Of a DNA stretch of 64,000 nucleotides, positions 14,134-29,100 are shown piece by piece (within the stretch, counting starts at the first letter, position 1; every line of letters starts with the position of its first letter). Made by a program: the position numbers and the translations under genes. The notes beneath the pieces were generated by a model that searched no databases, had not been told where the DNA came from, and saw only the letters and a list, made by a program, of their open reading frames with translations. Source of the stretch: Pardosa pseudoannulata (Eukaryota > Arthropoda > Arachnida > Araneae > Lycosidae); assembly GCA_032207245.1 (NCBI GenBank), contig CM063499.1:87157699-87221698 (forward strand), written 5' to 3'.

Positions 14134-14181
14134 TCATTTTTGAGAGAAGGTTAATAGTCTCCGCAATTGTGGAGGTGACCT
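14134..14181 (-). CDS. MLH3: MLH3 terminal coding exon 11
   Basis: After acceptor TTTAATTTTCAG the phase-0 frame reads RSPPQLRRLLTFSQK then TGA at 14134-14136. The P-x-L-x-x-L spacing matches the last conserved segment of vertebrate MLH3 after the HGRP motif, but the protein then ends, about 25 residues earlier than in vertebrates. No F-x-R motif is visible. The call rests on phase, splice site and weak similarity, so another terminal exon is possible. Confidence 0.72.
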   Translation of the reverse strand, partial: RSPPQLRRLLTFSQK

Positions 14182-17100
14182 CTGAAAATTAAAGAGAAAA
14201 GAATGGTTAGTGAATAAGATAATTATCAGTAAAGTGTAAAATTAATTATAGAACATATTCAAGATCAGATTAAAATTTTCTCAACTTATAAATACTGTAT
14301 TATAAGAAGCATCATGATTTTTATAAAAAAAAAAATGGTGAAAAATTATATCTTGTTTATAATACATATCTAAAATTTGACCTAAAAGTTACTCTAGACT
14401 GTAAGCCAATTGCTGCATGAGGACAAGGAATGAAGCTCCAATGCTTTCTTGTTGTCATTCTGATAATAATAAAGCATACGACTTCATTCTTAATAAAGTT
14501 CTTAATTCTTTCAGGCTTGTTACCAGTTATCACTGGGTAATGAGGAGTGTCAACTACTTTGAGATGACCATGCAGGTTTAAATTGACCATGTTGTACAAT
14601 GTGGTTGCCATACATCCTCCTTTATTATGAGATGTTACTATACAAGATTAAACTTTCTGTATTCCTCTGCCTTCTAAAAGAAATCCAGCTAGCAGCTTTA
14701 TAATGGGCCAATATATAACTGCACTCAATGGGCCAATTCCTTAGGTTATTGTGATATATCACATGTCCATGTCTATCTTTCCCAATGACCGCATACCTCG
14801 TTTCTGTACCTGCTCGCCTATTGTTACTGGAGCAGGTATTGTGGGTTCGCTAAAAGCCTGTCTTGCCAACAATTAAATACTGCAGCGAGAAAATCCTAGA
14901 CTAAATATTTATTACTTTACAATTATTGAACACATGTACATTATATAGGAACAACGAATCTCTAGCTGAAATGTCCCAAGGATACAAAAAAATACAGAGC
15001 GGTCTGCATGCATCTCACTCGGTTTCAGCTCTCCCCTCCAAGCATATCTGTTCTACCCCGTTCCACGTGGGCATCTCCACTGCTGTTGGCAAGGGCCGGG
15101 GTGGAATCTCCCCCCTCCCCTTTTGGTCAGGCTGTGCCTCCATGGGAAAATGTCCCTCTTCTCCACAGCTGGTGCTGGCGGGGGTGACATCCTTCCCCTC
15201 CTGATGAACTTTCACCTCCCTGGAGTAGGGCTTGTCTACCCTCTCTTGATGTGTCCGTCTTTGCACCTTAGAGCCGTAAAAAAAGGTTATCCATGCAACA
15301 TGGGCAGGTATCCATGTAACACAAACTCAAGTCTTGAGTCTAGTATTACAGGTATGTTGGCTAACTAAAAGCCAACAATTGGCTATAGGTTGTTTTTAAC
15401 AGAATGCTAACAATGTCAAGATGGGCTATTTTAATGTCAATAATAAATTCTTGTTCACAATAAACTGTACAACTGCATCACACTTTACTCAGAGTGATAA
15501 AAAAATGCAGTTTCTTATTAAAATAACCATAATTATAGTTCTTATGTATGCTTGTGGCTGACTGTAGAACTACATCACATCTTCCTGAGGTACTTTAGTA
15601 AAAAACTGCATCTTTTCTCTCCAAACTCGGAGAAAAGTGTGATACAGTTATACAATTTACCATGAACACAAGAATTTACTCAATTTCATTTCAATATTAA
15701 CCAATAAATATTGAAGCAATCTTGTGGTAAACAGCAAAAGATGGTAGTCACTAAAGATGGTGGTTGGCCCATAACTTTCTCATTTGCCACTGGTTCTACA
15801 CATGTACATAGCTATAAGGGAGATTATTTTTGTGTTTCTTAGCCAATGGTATACCTATATTAATGAAAAAGGTGTAAACCGGAATATTTCTATGTTGATC
15901 CAAAGGAAGGCCAACATTTGAATACTTCTGTTGGCTAACCAAACTTTTTAATTAAATGCCACCATTTCATTTATTTTATTTCAATGTACACCCAACCAAA
16001 AAGCCAACTACTAACTTGTGGCTAACGGACATCCAACATTTCGATGCTAGCTAGGAAAGAGTGTTTTGTGATAGCGAGCAAATAAGATGGAGAAGATAGA
16101 TTGGAACATTTATTATTTCAATATGCAACAGAAAATGGAAACAACCATGCTTCAAATTTAACATTTAAAGTTAATAAGTGTTACTACCATTGTTTAACAT
16201 GTTAATGCCTAATGTTTCTTTTTAGAGATGGTTCAAAAATAATGAATAGGATTTTTATAAGTTCTTGGAACAATTTTTCCTTTACAACAAAGGCAGATTG
16301 AAATCTTTCTGTGTGGCAGCTGAAGAAGGATAGTCCCAATGTAGCCTAAGCTTGTCGTAAAAGATGACTAAAATGCGTACCCAGTATCTGGGGATTCCTC
16401 CTTGTACCTGGACTTCCCCCTTAGAGGTTAAACAATTGGCTGCAACCCAACCTTACAAAACAACAGAAATCTACATATTGCTTTTTGTAAAAGGTTGTAA
16501 TGTCATAAGATGAGATGGCAATCCCATAAATATTCTACCAAATTTTCCAGTATCGGAGGTTAATAAAATATCTGAGGTTAAAAAATAACTCAGAACTCAA
16601 AGTGTATATTGAAGGTCAATAACTGCCAGCTAGTGCTAATTAAATAAAACATTCTAATTTTCAATCACACTATGGCCTCAACCCATGGGCCATGAAAGGA
16701 AAACTATGTGATCATGGTCCTGAACAAATTAAATAGTTTTTATTATATGGATATCAAATAATTACCAGAAGTAATAAAAATTATTTTGTATGTAACATGC
16801 AGAGTTTCTGTCCTAACTGTGTGAAAATAAAAAAGGCATGTTATACACAAGTAAATACATTAATATAGGATTCAATGTTTTATGACACTTTCTTCTTTTA
16901 ATTTCACACTGCACCAGACACAGGGATATAGCAAAGATTTTTACTTAACCCATGATATGATATAATTAAAATATAAATACCTTTTTATAAAGAGCTTCTA
17001 CTTTCTTCAGATCCAAAATGGGTGCCACAGATGGCCTACCATGAGCACATTGAAATGGCAGCTTGCATTCAGATAGCGAATTTAATAAATTTCTACACTG

Positions 17101-20100
17101 TTCAAGGCTCAAGGGATCTCCAAACTTTACTGCACCTGAAAAATATTTTATATTTGCCATGATTGCAGCCAGTTAATCATTTTACAATTTTTGGATTTAC
17201 AGCATTAAAACAGGACAATGTCTGTCAGGTCGTGTAGTATATATATATAGATATAGATATATATGTGTGTGTGCATATGTATACATATATATGTATGTGT
17301 TGTGTATTTATATACACACATCTTGTCCAGCTCTTTTTCCATTTGGCTTTAGAATAGGCAATCTGCAATTTCAGAATCAACACTAGGAACATCATTTTCA
17401 CCAAAACAGTGCAAATCTTTGCTTATGCCAATGATTTAATAATCATTGCACACAAACAAATAATGCATTATTAGGTGTTTACTACCCTTAAGAAGTCTAC
17501 AGAAAAAATGAATCTTATTATCCCTAAAACTCCAGCATGCTAAAAATTCTAGTAGACTATTAATTTTAAATTTTAACTGGTAGACAACTTTACTTATTTT
17601 CATTCAAACTTAAAACTCTAAGTAACTAAATGACCTAAAATTTAAGCAATTGATCTATTACCTATTGATGGATGGGTCTATTTACTTATTTATTTGAGAT
17701 AAAGACTTTAAATAAATCATAAACAAACCAGTTAGGTATTTTTGAATGAAAAGCTCTTTGAAAAATGTTTGATGTCGTAAATGATAATAGCTTGTGGAGA
17801 CAATACAAATTTGAAAAATATTGGTTATTCAAGGGGGTGGATATTATTAAATTTATCAAAATAAGTCGTTTGAAGTTTGTGACCTCCAACCAAATCAATT
17901 GAACCCCTCTTCACGGACATTTAAGATTTTTAACTGCTGGGAAATTAAAAAAAATATATTTCTTCCTTACAATATGACCTCATTATGAGTTAATGATATT
18001 CATCCGATGAATTTAACTTTCAGTCAGATTTTTTAACCGTGACTGAAAACCATATGTAAATTACCTACTGCATGTATATATTTAAGCCTGTTCAGCATTG
18101 TTGGATGGGGAGCACTTCTAACTTATGCTGCTGTTCAATAGCTTGCCTAATTTACATGTGTTATGTTATGCAATAAGTCAATGCATGTATTACTTTTATT
18201 AATAAAATTTTAATTAAAAGCATTTGAAGTGGAAGTGTTATACTTCATCAGTCCACTGACACCTCTGCAAATTTAGAGGTTTGGAAAATTACATATGACA
18301 TTTGACTAATTTTCCATCATTAACTATACAGGGTTTGTATAAAAAGCAATCAGACCAAACTCATGAAAATATATATATATATATTGAAGGTATAGACAGA
18401 ACTATTAAAATTCTTTAAAATGGGACTTTAGGGCATTGTCAAATTTCTTCCAAGAAGTTTTCTAACTTAGAAGGTGCTTTCTTTGAATGTTCTTCAAGCA
18501 GCTCCCCAAAGTCTAAAGAACTTTGAGGAGCTACAGTCCCATGCAATGTTCATCAAGGACTGTTTTCCTCATGGAAAAAAAATCGTCTGGGATCATATTA
18601 GAACTGTAAGCATTCTGTAAAAGCATTGTGATGTCAGGAAGTTAATGATGAAAAAGGTAAAATAAGGTACATTGCCTGATAAGGCTTCCACTAAGACAAA
18701 TTTTACTCATATATAAATTGTGAGTTAATGATGATGAACACAATTATTTTATGAGTTACTATAAAGTATGTGATCATTCAGACACTTAACTGTTGGTAGA
18801 GTTTAATAGGGATGGAGTGGATATCTGGTCAACATACTGCATCCGGAATATCCGGCTACTATACGGGATATTACAATTATCCAGCTGTACATTCAGCCAA
18901 AAATTATACACTGAGAAATAAGGTAAATATAACGAAAAAAAATGCAAAATGTTAAACAATATACTATATGAAACAATGCAAAATAAGTATTTTGGAGCAT
19001 TATGTAAAAAAACTTTATGCAAAAAAAAATTAGGTTTATTTATACACTTCATTATTTCATTACAAAAAATCATAAATCATTCTTTTCTTAGTCTCAACTT
19101 CAAAAAAAATTTTTTTTTTTTTCATTTGAGAACATAAAAGACAAAACTTACTTTTTTGGAGGATAGAAGAATAAAGATAATTTACTAAAAAAAAAGTGGG
19201 AATATGCTCTTTAAATTTTTTATACATAAACATAAAAACCGTTAAAGCAGGTAAAGGACTATTAAAAATGCTTTTCTTCAGATTGGCTTTTCTAATTAAA
19301 TAATGTTGAATTGAGATATTGAGTACTAAAACTTAAAGAAAAAAATTTAAAATAAATTATAGTACAAATAGTTAACTAATTAAAAAATACAAAAGGTGCG
19401 AAAAATGCTACAATTTGGTTTCAAAATAAAGTACATAAAGCTGATTTATTTAAAATAAATTTTAAAAGAAAAAGTGTAAAACATACTGACATCAGACTGG
19501 ATATCTGGCTGAAACTCTGGCCAGATATCTGGTATTCATTATCCGGGCAAATTGATATCCATTGAATCCCTAGAGTTTAATGCGTCATGCACACCTAGTA
19601 CACTTAAACCTTAGAACCAATAGATGAATATCCTCCATGAGGTTATCTTCCATACTCTCCAAAACAACTTTGAAGCACTTGTGCCATCTGAGAATAGCAT
19701 ATTTTGAAAGGCATTCACTCCTAAACTTTTTTTACATAATGACCAACATCTCTGTAATACTAGACTCAAGACTCGAGTTTACGTTACATGGACACCTGCA
19801 TTTTCTTACAGCACTAAGGAGCAAAGACGAACACATCAGGAGAGGGTAGACAAGCCCTATTACAGGGAGGTGAAAGTTCACAAGGAGGAGGAAGGATGCC
19901 ACCCTCGCCCACGCCAGCTGCTGAGAAGGACATTTTCCCATGAAGGCAAAAATCTGACTAAGAGGGGGGGGTTTCAACCCCAGCCCTCGCGAACAGCAGT
20001 GGAGATGATGCCCGCTCAGAACGAGAGAGAAGGGATATTCATGAAGGAGAGCTGAGACCAAGAGAGGTGCTTTCCGCTCGACACTATTTGGTTATTCTCA

Positions 20101-23100
20101 GTTTTCTTTTTCAGCCATGTTTCTGGTTAATGATGTTCAGTGTACGTATGGCCAACAAAATTTGTAAATAAATATTTAGTCTAGGATTTTGTCGTTGCCA
20201 TAATTAACTGTCAGCAAGACAGGCATTCATTGAACCCACGGTACTTGCTCCAGTAACAACAGGCGTGCAGGTACAAAAACGAGACATGCGGTCATCGGGA
20301 AAGACAGCCGCAGACAAGCGAGATGCCTACAATCTCCAAAGCTGATATTCTATGTGCAACACAGAATTTGATAGCACAATTCTGTTCACCCCAAACCAAA
20401 AGACATGTATCCACTAAAATGACAATGCTAACCTCTCAGCTTGTATACAACTAATTCCAGGTGCACTATGAAGTGAACTTGCTTCTCCATCAAATGAACC
20501 TAGAAGAAGCTTGCTGCGATATACAGTCACATCAGAAAAAAAAAATATGTCATTCATTTTTATACAGACCCTGTAAACCAATCAGACCTTCAGTAAGGGG
20601 TTGACAAAAATTAAGATTGACTGACTGTGTAGAAGGATTTCAGAATTTTAGGAGTTGCCAACTGGACAGCAATTGCTAAGAAGAAATCAGAATGGAGGAA
20701 GTTTCTCAGGAAGTAGTGGCCCACTTAGGGCTACCATACCAGAAGAATATATATACATAAGTACATATGTAATAATATTTTAACCCAAACTAACTCAATT
20801 ATAACTGTATTTTAAAATAAATTTCTGGTAATTCTATTCTTTAACCCTTTGTACTCAAGGGCTTCAGAGTGGAGCCATTTAAAATTTGTCTTCAAACTTG
20901 AGGGCTCCGCTACGAAGACAATGCAAAATAGTTAGTTTTTAAGATTGGTTTTTGTTCTTATGTTAAAAACTGAAAATTATTTGCTTCATCTCCGTAACAG
21001 AGCCCTTGAGTTTGAAGACAAATTTTAAATAGCTCTGCTCCAGAGCCTTCGAGCACAAAGGGTTAAATTAAAACCTTTGGTGAGATGTCTTTGTTTTTCC
21101 CTAACTGTGGTAACCTTTGGCAGCTTCAAAAACACCAAAATTAATTTCTGCTTACGTCAATTATTCTTATATAACTCCTTTATATGACTCAGTTTCACTT
21201 CTCGCATATGCCATGCAACAAACTTGTAACACTCTCATTGGTTGACTGACATGCACATACACACTACTATAAAAGTGAATGAAAAAGTTTTGGAGTGAAA
21301 GCAATGATGGATTGTTTGAATAAACAACATTTTTATTTCCAAATTTTTGTGTCTTATTTATAGCCTAAGACTGCATGATGGATATGTCAAAAGTTAATAA
21401 TTACGTACCTTAACAACTTTGAATTTTAAAAATCACATACAAATAATTATAAACATACCTTTTAATGTAATATAAATAATTATTCTGTTATTAAAGCATA
21501 CCTTTAAAAATGCTGCAGTGAAAACAGTTTAAACTATTACTGGCAAAGCATGCAAAATAGTAACATACAGAACATACCTCGACAAGCCCAATATTTCAAC
21601 ACAGACAATAATGTTTTTGGCAGCACTTGAGGTATACTTCTTGTTTTCAAAAGGGAAGTGAGCCATTCTTTAACAGAATTCTTAAAAAAATTTAAACAAT
21701 AAATTCTTAAAATATTTTTTAAAAATTACATTTAACTTAAAAACAAATACTTTAAAGTTATGTGAAGCAATTTCACAAAAACTTCTTGTACTGGGTAATT
21801 CACATTTAGGTACAGTAAAGGAATATATAAATCAGTGGTATGCAGTCCATATGTGCAAGGTGTGCACTGCACACCATAGCAAAATTATGAGAGACAATAA
21901 TTTTCTGCACCTATGTCTACCTATCTTTATATGGTATGTAGTAAATATTATTTATAATATATTCAAATATTATGTTGATTTGCTTGCTTGTATTCTCGCA
22001 GTGCGTACGGTACTAGGTGCTGCACCACATAGCATGTTCAAAAGCAAACAAACATAAGAAATTTTTATGTGTACCAACTGCGCACTAATAGAAAATCACG
22101 CTTTATATGTATGGGCTACTGGAGAAGCACAGCATACTATGGCACTGAGGCAAGTGCAGATATTTTTCCTGCACTTGGCATTCAGAATCATCCGAAAGTA
22201 CCGTTTATTAAGCGTTGTATTAAAGCGGGGTCTTACGTACTGAAGCGATTTTAGTTTATTAACTGATTAACTGGCCATACACTTTTGTAGACGGTTAATG
22301 TTTAAATTTATATATTGTAAGATTTTGTTTTCATGAAAATATAAAAGAAGTATTTCATCAATATAAAGGGAAATGTTTTAGTGTGGTAAAGTAATTTCGG
22401 TGATGTATTATATTTATTGAAATAATTCGCTGAAAAACAATTTTGTTTTCTTAGACAAAAAAGAAACAAATTCTAACAGAACAGTCCAAATTTTACCATT
22501 CATTGTGTTTTACAGACAGTATATAAGTTATATCTATAACACCATATCCCTGGTTTTGTTTTTAAAAATTGTCAAGATGTTTTTTGCAGAATATATGATT
22601 TCCAAATGTTAAGAACAATTAATAAATATAGTTTAATCCACTGACCGAACGAGAAACAGTTCGTTCTATTGCGCCAGTGTGCAGCAAAATCCTCTGCACG
22701 TGGACTAGACTCTCGGTTTGTCGGCACCCATGAGCATCCAGATGAGGCACCGCAGCGACAGGTGCCGTGTGGTGCTATGTTTGCTGAAAATATAAGTTTT
22801 TCGTGGAAATATAAGCTTTTCGTTATTTTAATAGTAATATGGATAGACGTTTGGATTTTGTGTACAAATGAATAATAAACGTTAAAGAAGTGTTTAATGT
22901 ACATTTTTATGGTTTTATTATTATTGTTGTTGTTGTTCTCTGCACACCCTGCATGAACACCTACCGCACGTCACTGATATAAATTGATGTATATATGATA
23001 TTTTAAGAACCAAAAAATTCATGAAAGATAAAGAAAGTTTTATAAGGGTTAAAATTAAAAGTAGAAAGCGAGGAAATCTGAGGACAAATCAACATAGTCC

Positions 23101-26100
23101 CCTTGAATTTAAAAGTTCATTTGAGGAGAACCAAAAATTTACCTTCGAACAACAAATTACTCGGCATTTAAGACTAATTTAACTTTAAACAAATAAACAG
23201 ATTTCTCATATATACATGTGCATATGAATATCTAACACTGTATTAATAATTGCTACAAATAACTGCATTTACATAGACACTAGCAAAGATTTCTACAAAA
23301 GGTTATAGAATACACAAAGTTAAATACATTAATGTAATTTTAGAGTTTTTTTATGTCTCAAATTATTAGTATGAAAATACTATATTTGCAATAAACAGAT
23401 GTTGTTTTAGAAAAAAAAAAGTGTTAAAGCACTTTCAAGCTGTGAACGAACCCTGTAAACATGTATGATGGCTGGTTGGAGCTTAATGGCACTGCATCGT
23501 CCTGGGATGTATTGTGCCAAACACAAGAACTCATTAATTACCAAAAAATTTTAAAAATAATTTCAAAGGTTTGGTTTGGTTTGGAGCACTACGGTCTACT
23601 TTATTCAACACGAGGGATAATGAGACCGGGACCTACTGCTTAAAGCCGATTCCGAACGGTTACGAACATCCATGCCACTGTGGGATTCAAACCCACAAAC
23701 TCTGGCTCTGAAGGTCAGCAACCTAACCATTCGGCCATCGTTGATCAAATAATTTCAAAGATTAAAATTTAAAGATGAAGCAATGCAGTAACCAAAGAAA
23801 TGAAGAGAAACAAATGTAGAATTACAAAAATGAACGAGGCAAGATTAAATTATCAGGTATGAATATAAAAACCAATGACTTTTAAAAAGCTAAAAAGTAA
23901 CAGATTTAAAATAATGGAGGCGATGTTGATTAAAGATCGAACAATCGATCAGGGCGTGTTTAATAGACATGTCAACCTTATAAACTTCACATGTGTGTTG
24001 TCTCCCAGCAAGAGATGACGATGAGTGAACTGTGTATGTCCAATACGGAGGCAGGTGAGGATGACATTCTTTATGAAACATGTATGAAGATAGCATAAAA
24101 CACCTTGAATTTTAGCTGTGATAGTTTTTCATGCCACTTAGACAAACCAAGCACAAAAGAGTCTGCAGGCTCTCATATTAAGGAGAAGGAGTATGCCTTT
24201 CATTTTAATGAGCACCATTAAGGTGAAAGAATGACTTCGTTCAAGTAAGTCCTCGTAATTTTGAAGCAGAAGACCCACAAACTTGTCTTGCCATCCCTAG
24301 AGGTATTGATTGAGAACTTGTGACCATGACCTTGTGACCTTGAGAAGACATTATGACCATGAACATATTTTACGTGCCTCCCTCACCTTTAACAAACATA
24401 GCGGTCTCAGGCCAGCTTGGTTCCGAACCTGCAACCTTTCAGTTAAGATATCATTGTGTTTGCCGACTGAGCTACCAAAGTTCCGCTGTGGTGGTCTAAG
24501 ATTATGGAACAAGTAAAAACTACTGGTATATATGTAATGTAGAAAAACAGATCAAGGAATAAGACCCCCGAAAATAAAAAGTAATAGAGAAAACCCCTAA
24601 GTGTGAAACAAACAACCAAGATCTCAAACACACATGAGAGCCACCTGTGGGCTAGAAAGACGAAATTTTAATCCCCTTTTAATGTTACAGAAGTCGTCAT
24701 TTAAACCAGTTAATCCCATTTTGACACTAGACAATCACATAACTTTTAGTCTCCCAACATCTGTGGTTTGGCTTATACTTAACGCAAAGCACCTGCAGCC
24801 ACAAAACGGCGTTTCCCACGCTATCTCTTGGCCAGACAAAAAAAAAAAAAAAAGTGCAACGGCCAATGAAGAGATTTAAGAATGCCCAAAACACGCCTTC
24901 GAAAAGTGTAAATGGTCAGACATAAAACCCCCCAAAAAACCCCTTAGATAAGATTTTATATTTTTAAGTAAGAAGTTCACACTCTCTATTCTGGCAGTTA
25001 GGCAGAAGACATTTCTCTTCCTAGCCGTGACTTAGTTGCGTCAAGCAGACTAGTCATGAGTATGCTTATAGCAGACCTTACATCGATAGTACTTTATTTA
25101 CATATCTCATGTCTGGAGAGAAACAAAGAATGAATTGGAAGAACAATAATGGACTCTTCGTGACTGCTTTATCTAAGACATGACATATATATAGAATACT
25201 TTTATAAACATTAACAGAAAAAATTTTTAACATAAAAAATTCAGTTAAAGCAATCTAAACATTTCTAGGTCCAAAATTTGAAAATTAAAATTTTTACATC
25301 AAAACAAAAAAAGTCATTAGTAAATCCTATCTTTATTTATTTATTCCTTATTAACAGAATTATAAATATAATTACCTGCAAAACAGAAATTGAGTCTGAG
25401 ATGCTTCTCCTAAGCTCCTGAGTTCCCTTATGAACCAAACAAATAGGCACTGAATGAACACTACAGCTATTAGATTCACTGCTAACATTCATGTGAATCC
25501 CAATTTGACGAAGCTTCTCATGATATGTATGAAGAAGTCGAATTTCTTCCTCATTGAATTGAACTTCCAGAGGTGAGCTGAGGGCTACAGATTTAACCGA
25601 TTTTTCTCCATCTTTACTTGTTTCATACAAATCTAAAATATTGAAAATTTAAAGCAAAAATTAAAAATTCGTTTAAGATTTATGTTATATGAAAAAAATA
25701 TGATAATACATAGATCATTGCAAATATATTGAGTTATAAGGATTCCCACTCTTTTTCTGGAACAAAAATTAAGGACTTTCTAAGAACCTAAGTAACTTTT
25801 TATAAGGACCTACTTGAAATGCACGGCATAACGACATAAACCCTATTTTCTAAGGAGCCTATTTTAATAATTATGAACTAGACAAGGCATGTTCAATAAA
25901 TGTCCTACAATATTTCAGAATTAAGTTTTTAAAAATACCTAAAAATTAATAAGATAAACCTATTTGACAAAAACATTTTGAAAAATGTACATCTAAAATT
26001 TTTTGAGTGAGCAAATTAAAAATAAATTGTGAATAAAATATAATATTGTCACGAAGATTTGAATGAACACACCGTTTAACTTAACAGAACAATTTATTGA

Positions 26101-29100
26101 AGCTAAGTAGCAACTCGCAACCTTACAGGATCAAGAAGTTGCCTACAACTAGTGGGTATCAGCTTTTATACCCGAACAGAATATTCGAGAAATAAATAAT
26201 TTACATATTAAAGAAAGATCTAGAAAGTTCAAGAACATAAGGAAACAATAAATAACATTTTTAAATTAAAAATCCGTACTATGGATAAACAGCCACGGCA
26301 AGGATCGAACCCACAATCTTCGGGTCTGGATCGCGTGCTTTGACCATTCGGCCACTTAGCTCGTTGGTTAAGCTTCTTTATGCGGCATTGCCCCTTTCTC
26401 AAAAAGACAGCGTCTCGCTGCTATTTAGATCTGGAGCGTGTCAAAGGTCCCTTGTAAATTTCTTTTGACTTCTCTTCCGGAAGAACGACACCTGGATTTC
26501 GTCCATCTTCACTTTCGGTCTGCTTCGTCGGATCATGGTATGGCTTCATACGTAAAACATGGACAACGTCTTTTGGTTTTCTTTTTCGGGAGGCAGGATC
26601 GAAATCTTGCACTTCATAGGTAACGTCGGATAAACGGCGCAACACTTGATAGGGACCAAAATACCTTCTTAAGAGCTTCTCTGAAAGACCGACCTTTCGG
26701 ACCGGGGGGGTCCAGGAATAAACATACATACCCATTCTGCCAACTATAAAAACGCTTATTTTCAGTCTATAACGTCGATGGTCTTCCTATGTTGCGTTAG
26801 TGCCATCGGCAGAATCTGTAGTCTTCGGAGTGGCGTTTGCTTAGTAAGTTATATACAGAAATGTGGAATATGTATGTCAGGTCGGTCCATAAGAGTTAAT
26901 CCATTTGTAGGTAGCGTTATAATTGTTAATTTTACGTGTTATAGGCCGTCATAAAAAAATGTTATTTACCGATTTCGTGTTTGTCTGATATCTATCAAGG
27001 CTTACAGGTTCATACGAGGTCTCCAGGACTATAAAACACCATTCGGTGCTTCGAGTCATAACGTCGACGGTCTTTATCTTGCGCTCTCAGAGTATGAGTT
27101 CTAGCTAACTGTCTCGACTCTTCTGCTCTGGAAATGGTCTTGGCTATGTAATCGTTAGTTGCATCATCAGCAGAATGGAAACATCGTGTCCAGAGTCGTT
27201 TCGGCTTCACGTCCATGAACTAGGTAGAACGGGGTGAATCCTGTTGTCTCCTGCTTAGCAGTGTTATAGGCGAACGTCACAAATGGTAGAATTTCGTAGT
27301 TTTTTCTGTTCGGTGTTAACATACATGGACAGCATATCGGCTACAGTTTTGTTAAGGCGCTCCGTCAAACCATTTGTCTGGGGATGATAGGCCGTCGTCA
27401 TGCGATGATCGATATTACACAATTCGACGAGAGCGGAAACAAGTCTGGATTGAAAAACAGCACCACGATCTGTAATAATGACTCGAGGAGCTCCGTGTTT
27501 TAGAAGAATCTCTTCGAGCAGGAACTTGGCTACTTCTTCGGCTTCTGCAGTTGCAATAACTAAATATACGCTATGCAATAACTAAAGCTTTAGTTATTGC
27601 ATAGCGTGTACAATAATCGGTGCAAACTGCGATCCATTTATTACCATGGGCAGATTTAGGAAATCTCCCAAGCAGATCTATCCCAATTCGATGAAAAGGT
27701 GCGACAGCAGGAGGGATAGAAACCAAGCGTCCAGGTGGTACTTGAGGAACTGATTTTTTCCTTTGGCATTCTCGGCAGTGCATGACATATCTAACAACAT
27801 TTCGGTACATCCCCGGCCAATAAAATCTTTTACGGATCCTGTCGTACGTTTTCGCAAAGCCAAGATGCCCTGCGGTAGGTGCGTCGTGAAAATGCTTCAG
27901 TATGTCTGCTCGCAGATGTTTGGGAATGACGGGCAACCATGTCTTTCCATCTGGATCAAAATTCTTTCTGCACAGGACTCCGTCAATTAACTCAAATTTA
28001 TTTTCGGTGGATGAGCCGATCTTCGGAAGGATCATTTTTGCTATGTCTGGATCTTTCTTCTGCTCGACAGCGAGGTCTATACTCGTGGTTACAGCTAAAA
28101 ATTGATCTTGCGTCTCAGTCTCTTCATCTACTGGATTCCTGGAGAGAGCGTCGGCATCGTTATGCTTCCTACCGGATTTGTATTTTACTGAAAAATTATG
28201 TTCTTGGAGTCGAAGAGCCCACCTTGCCAGTCTGCCTGAGGGATCCTTTAGGGTCATAAGCCAGCACAATGAATGGTGATCTGTCACGACGGTAAAATGT
28301 CTTCCAAACAGGTATGGCCGGAATTTATTGATAGCCCATACGACGGCAAGGCATTCTCGTTCTGTAGTAGAATAATTTTTTTCGGCCTTTGTCAGGGTCC
28401 TAGAGGCGTACCCTATGACTTTTTCCACGTCATTCTGAATTTGAACCAGAACTGCTCCAATACCATATCCGCTGGCGTCTGTATGAATTTCTGTAGGGCA
28501 TCTTTCGTCGAATATACCCAATACTGGATCAGATGTAAGCGCCTTCTTAAGGTTGTCAAAAGCCTCTACCTCTTCAGGACCCCAATGAAATTTCGCATCG
28601 CCTTTCAACAGCATCTGCAGGGGCTCGGCGATATAGCAAAAGCCTCTAATAAACCTTCTGAAGTAGGAGCAAAGCCCAAGAAAGCTTCGTACGTCATGTA
28701 AGTTCTGCGGAGTAGGAAAATTGGTCACTGCTCTCACTTTGTCAGGATCTGGACGGACACCGCTACTGGATACGAGATGGCCTAGTATTTTTACTTCTTG
28801 AGCAGCAAAAAGGCACTTCTTGGGGTTAAGCTTGAGTCCAGCTTGTTGAATGCATTTCAGGACTGTCCTTAATCGGATAAGATGATCTTCGTAACTTTCT
28901 GAGAAAACTACTATGTCGTCCAAGTAACATAGGCACATAGTCCATTTAAGATGGCGTAGCAAATTATCCATCATTCTTTCAAAAGTCGCCGGTGCATTGC
29001 AAAGTCCAAACGGCATGACTTTAAATTCGTATAAACCTTCTGGAGTAATAAAGGCAGTCTTTTCACGATCCGCTTCATCCACTTCTATCTGCCAGTAACC

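Larger units (their letters stand above)
18329..20573. mobile_element. Tc1/mariner-type element, filled by two later insertions
   Basis: Inverted ends CAGGGTTTGTATAAAAA and TTTTTATACAGACCCTG, each flanked by TA. The interior holds the 766-bp hAT element and a 0.6-kb repeat copy (19740-20335). A coding-like plus-strand stretch near 18540-18640 (DCFPHGKKIVWDHIRTVS) may be old transposon protein; I do not recognise its family. Confidence 0.65.

Noticed and set aside
14926..15368. Overlapping 80-90 codon frames on both strands
   Set aside because: They lie in the GC-richer 0.6-kb dispersed repeat, are not conserved between its two copies and show no domain.
22572..22904. 110-codon minus and 68-codon plus frames
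   Set aside because: Inside the 1144-bp hAT element, overlapping on opposite strands, with no hAT transposase motif.
26290..26370. tRNA gene inside the LTR
   Set aside because: Present in both LTRs and with a degenerate acceptor stem; part of the retroelement, not a tRNA gene.
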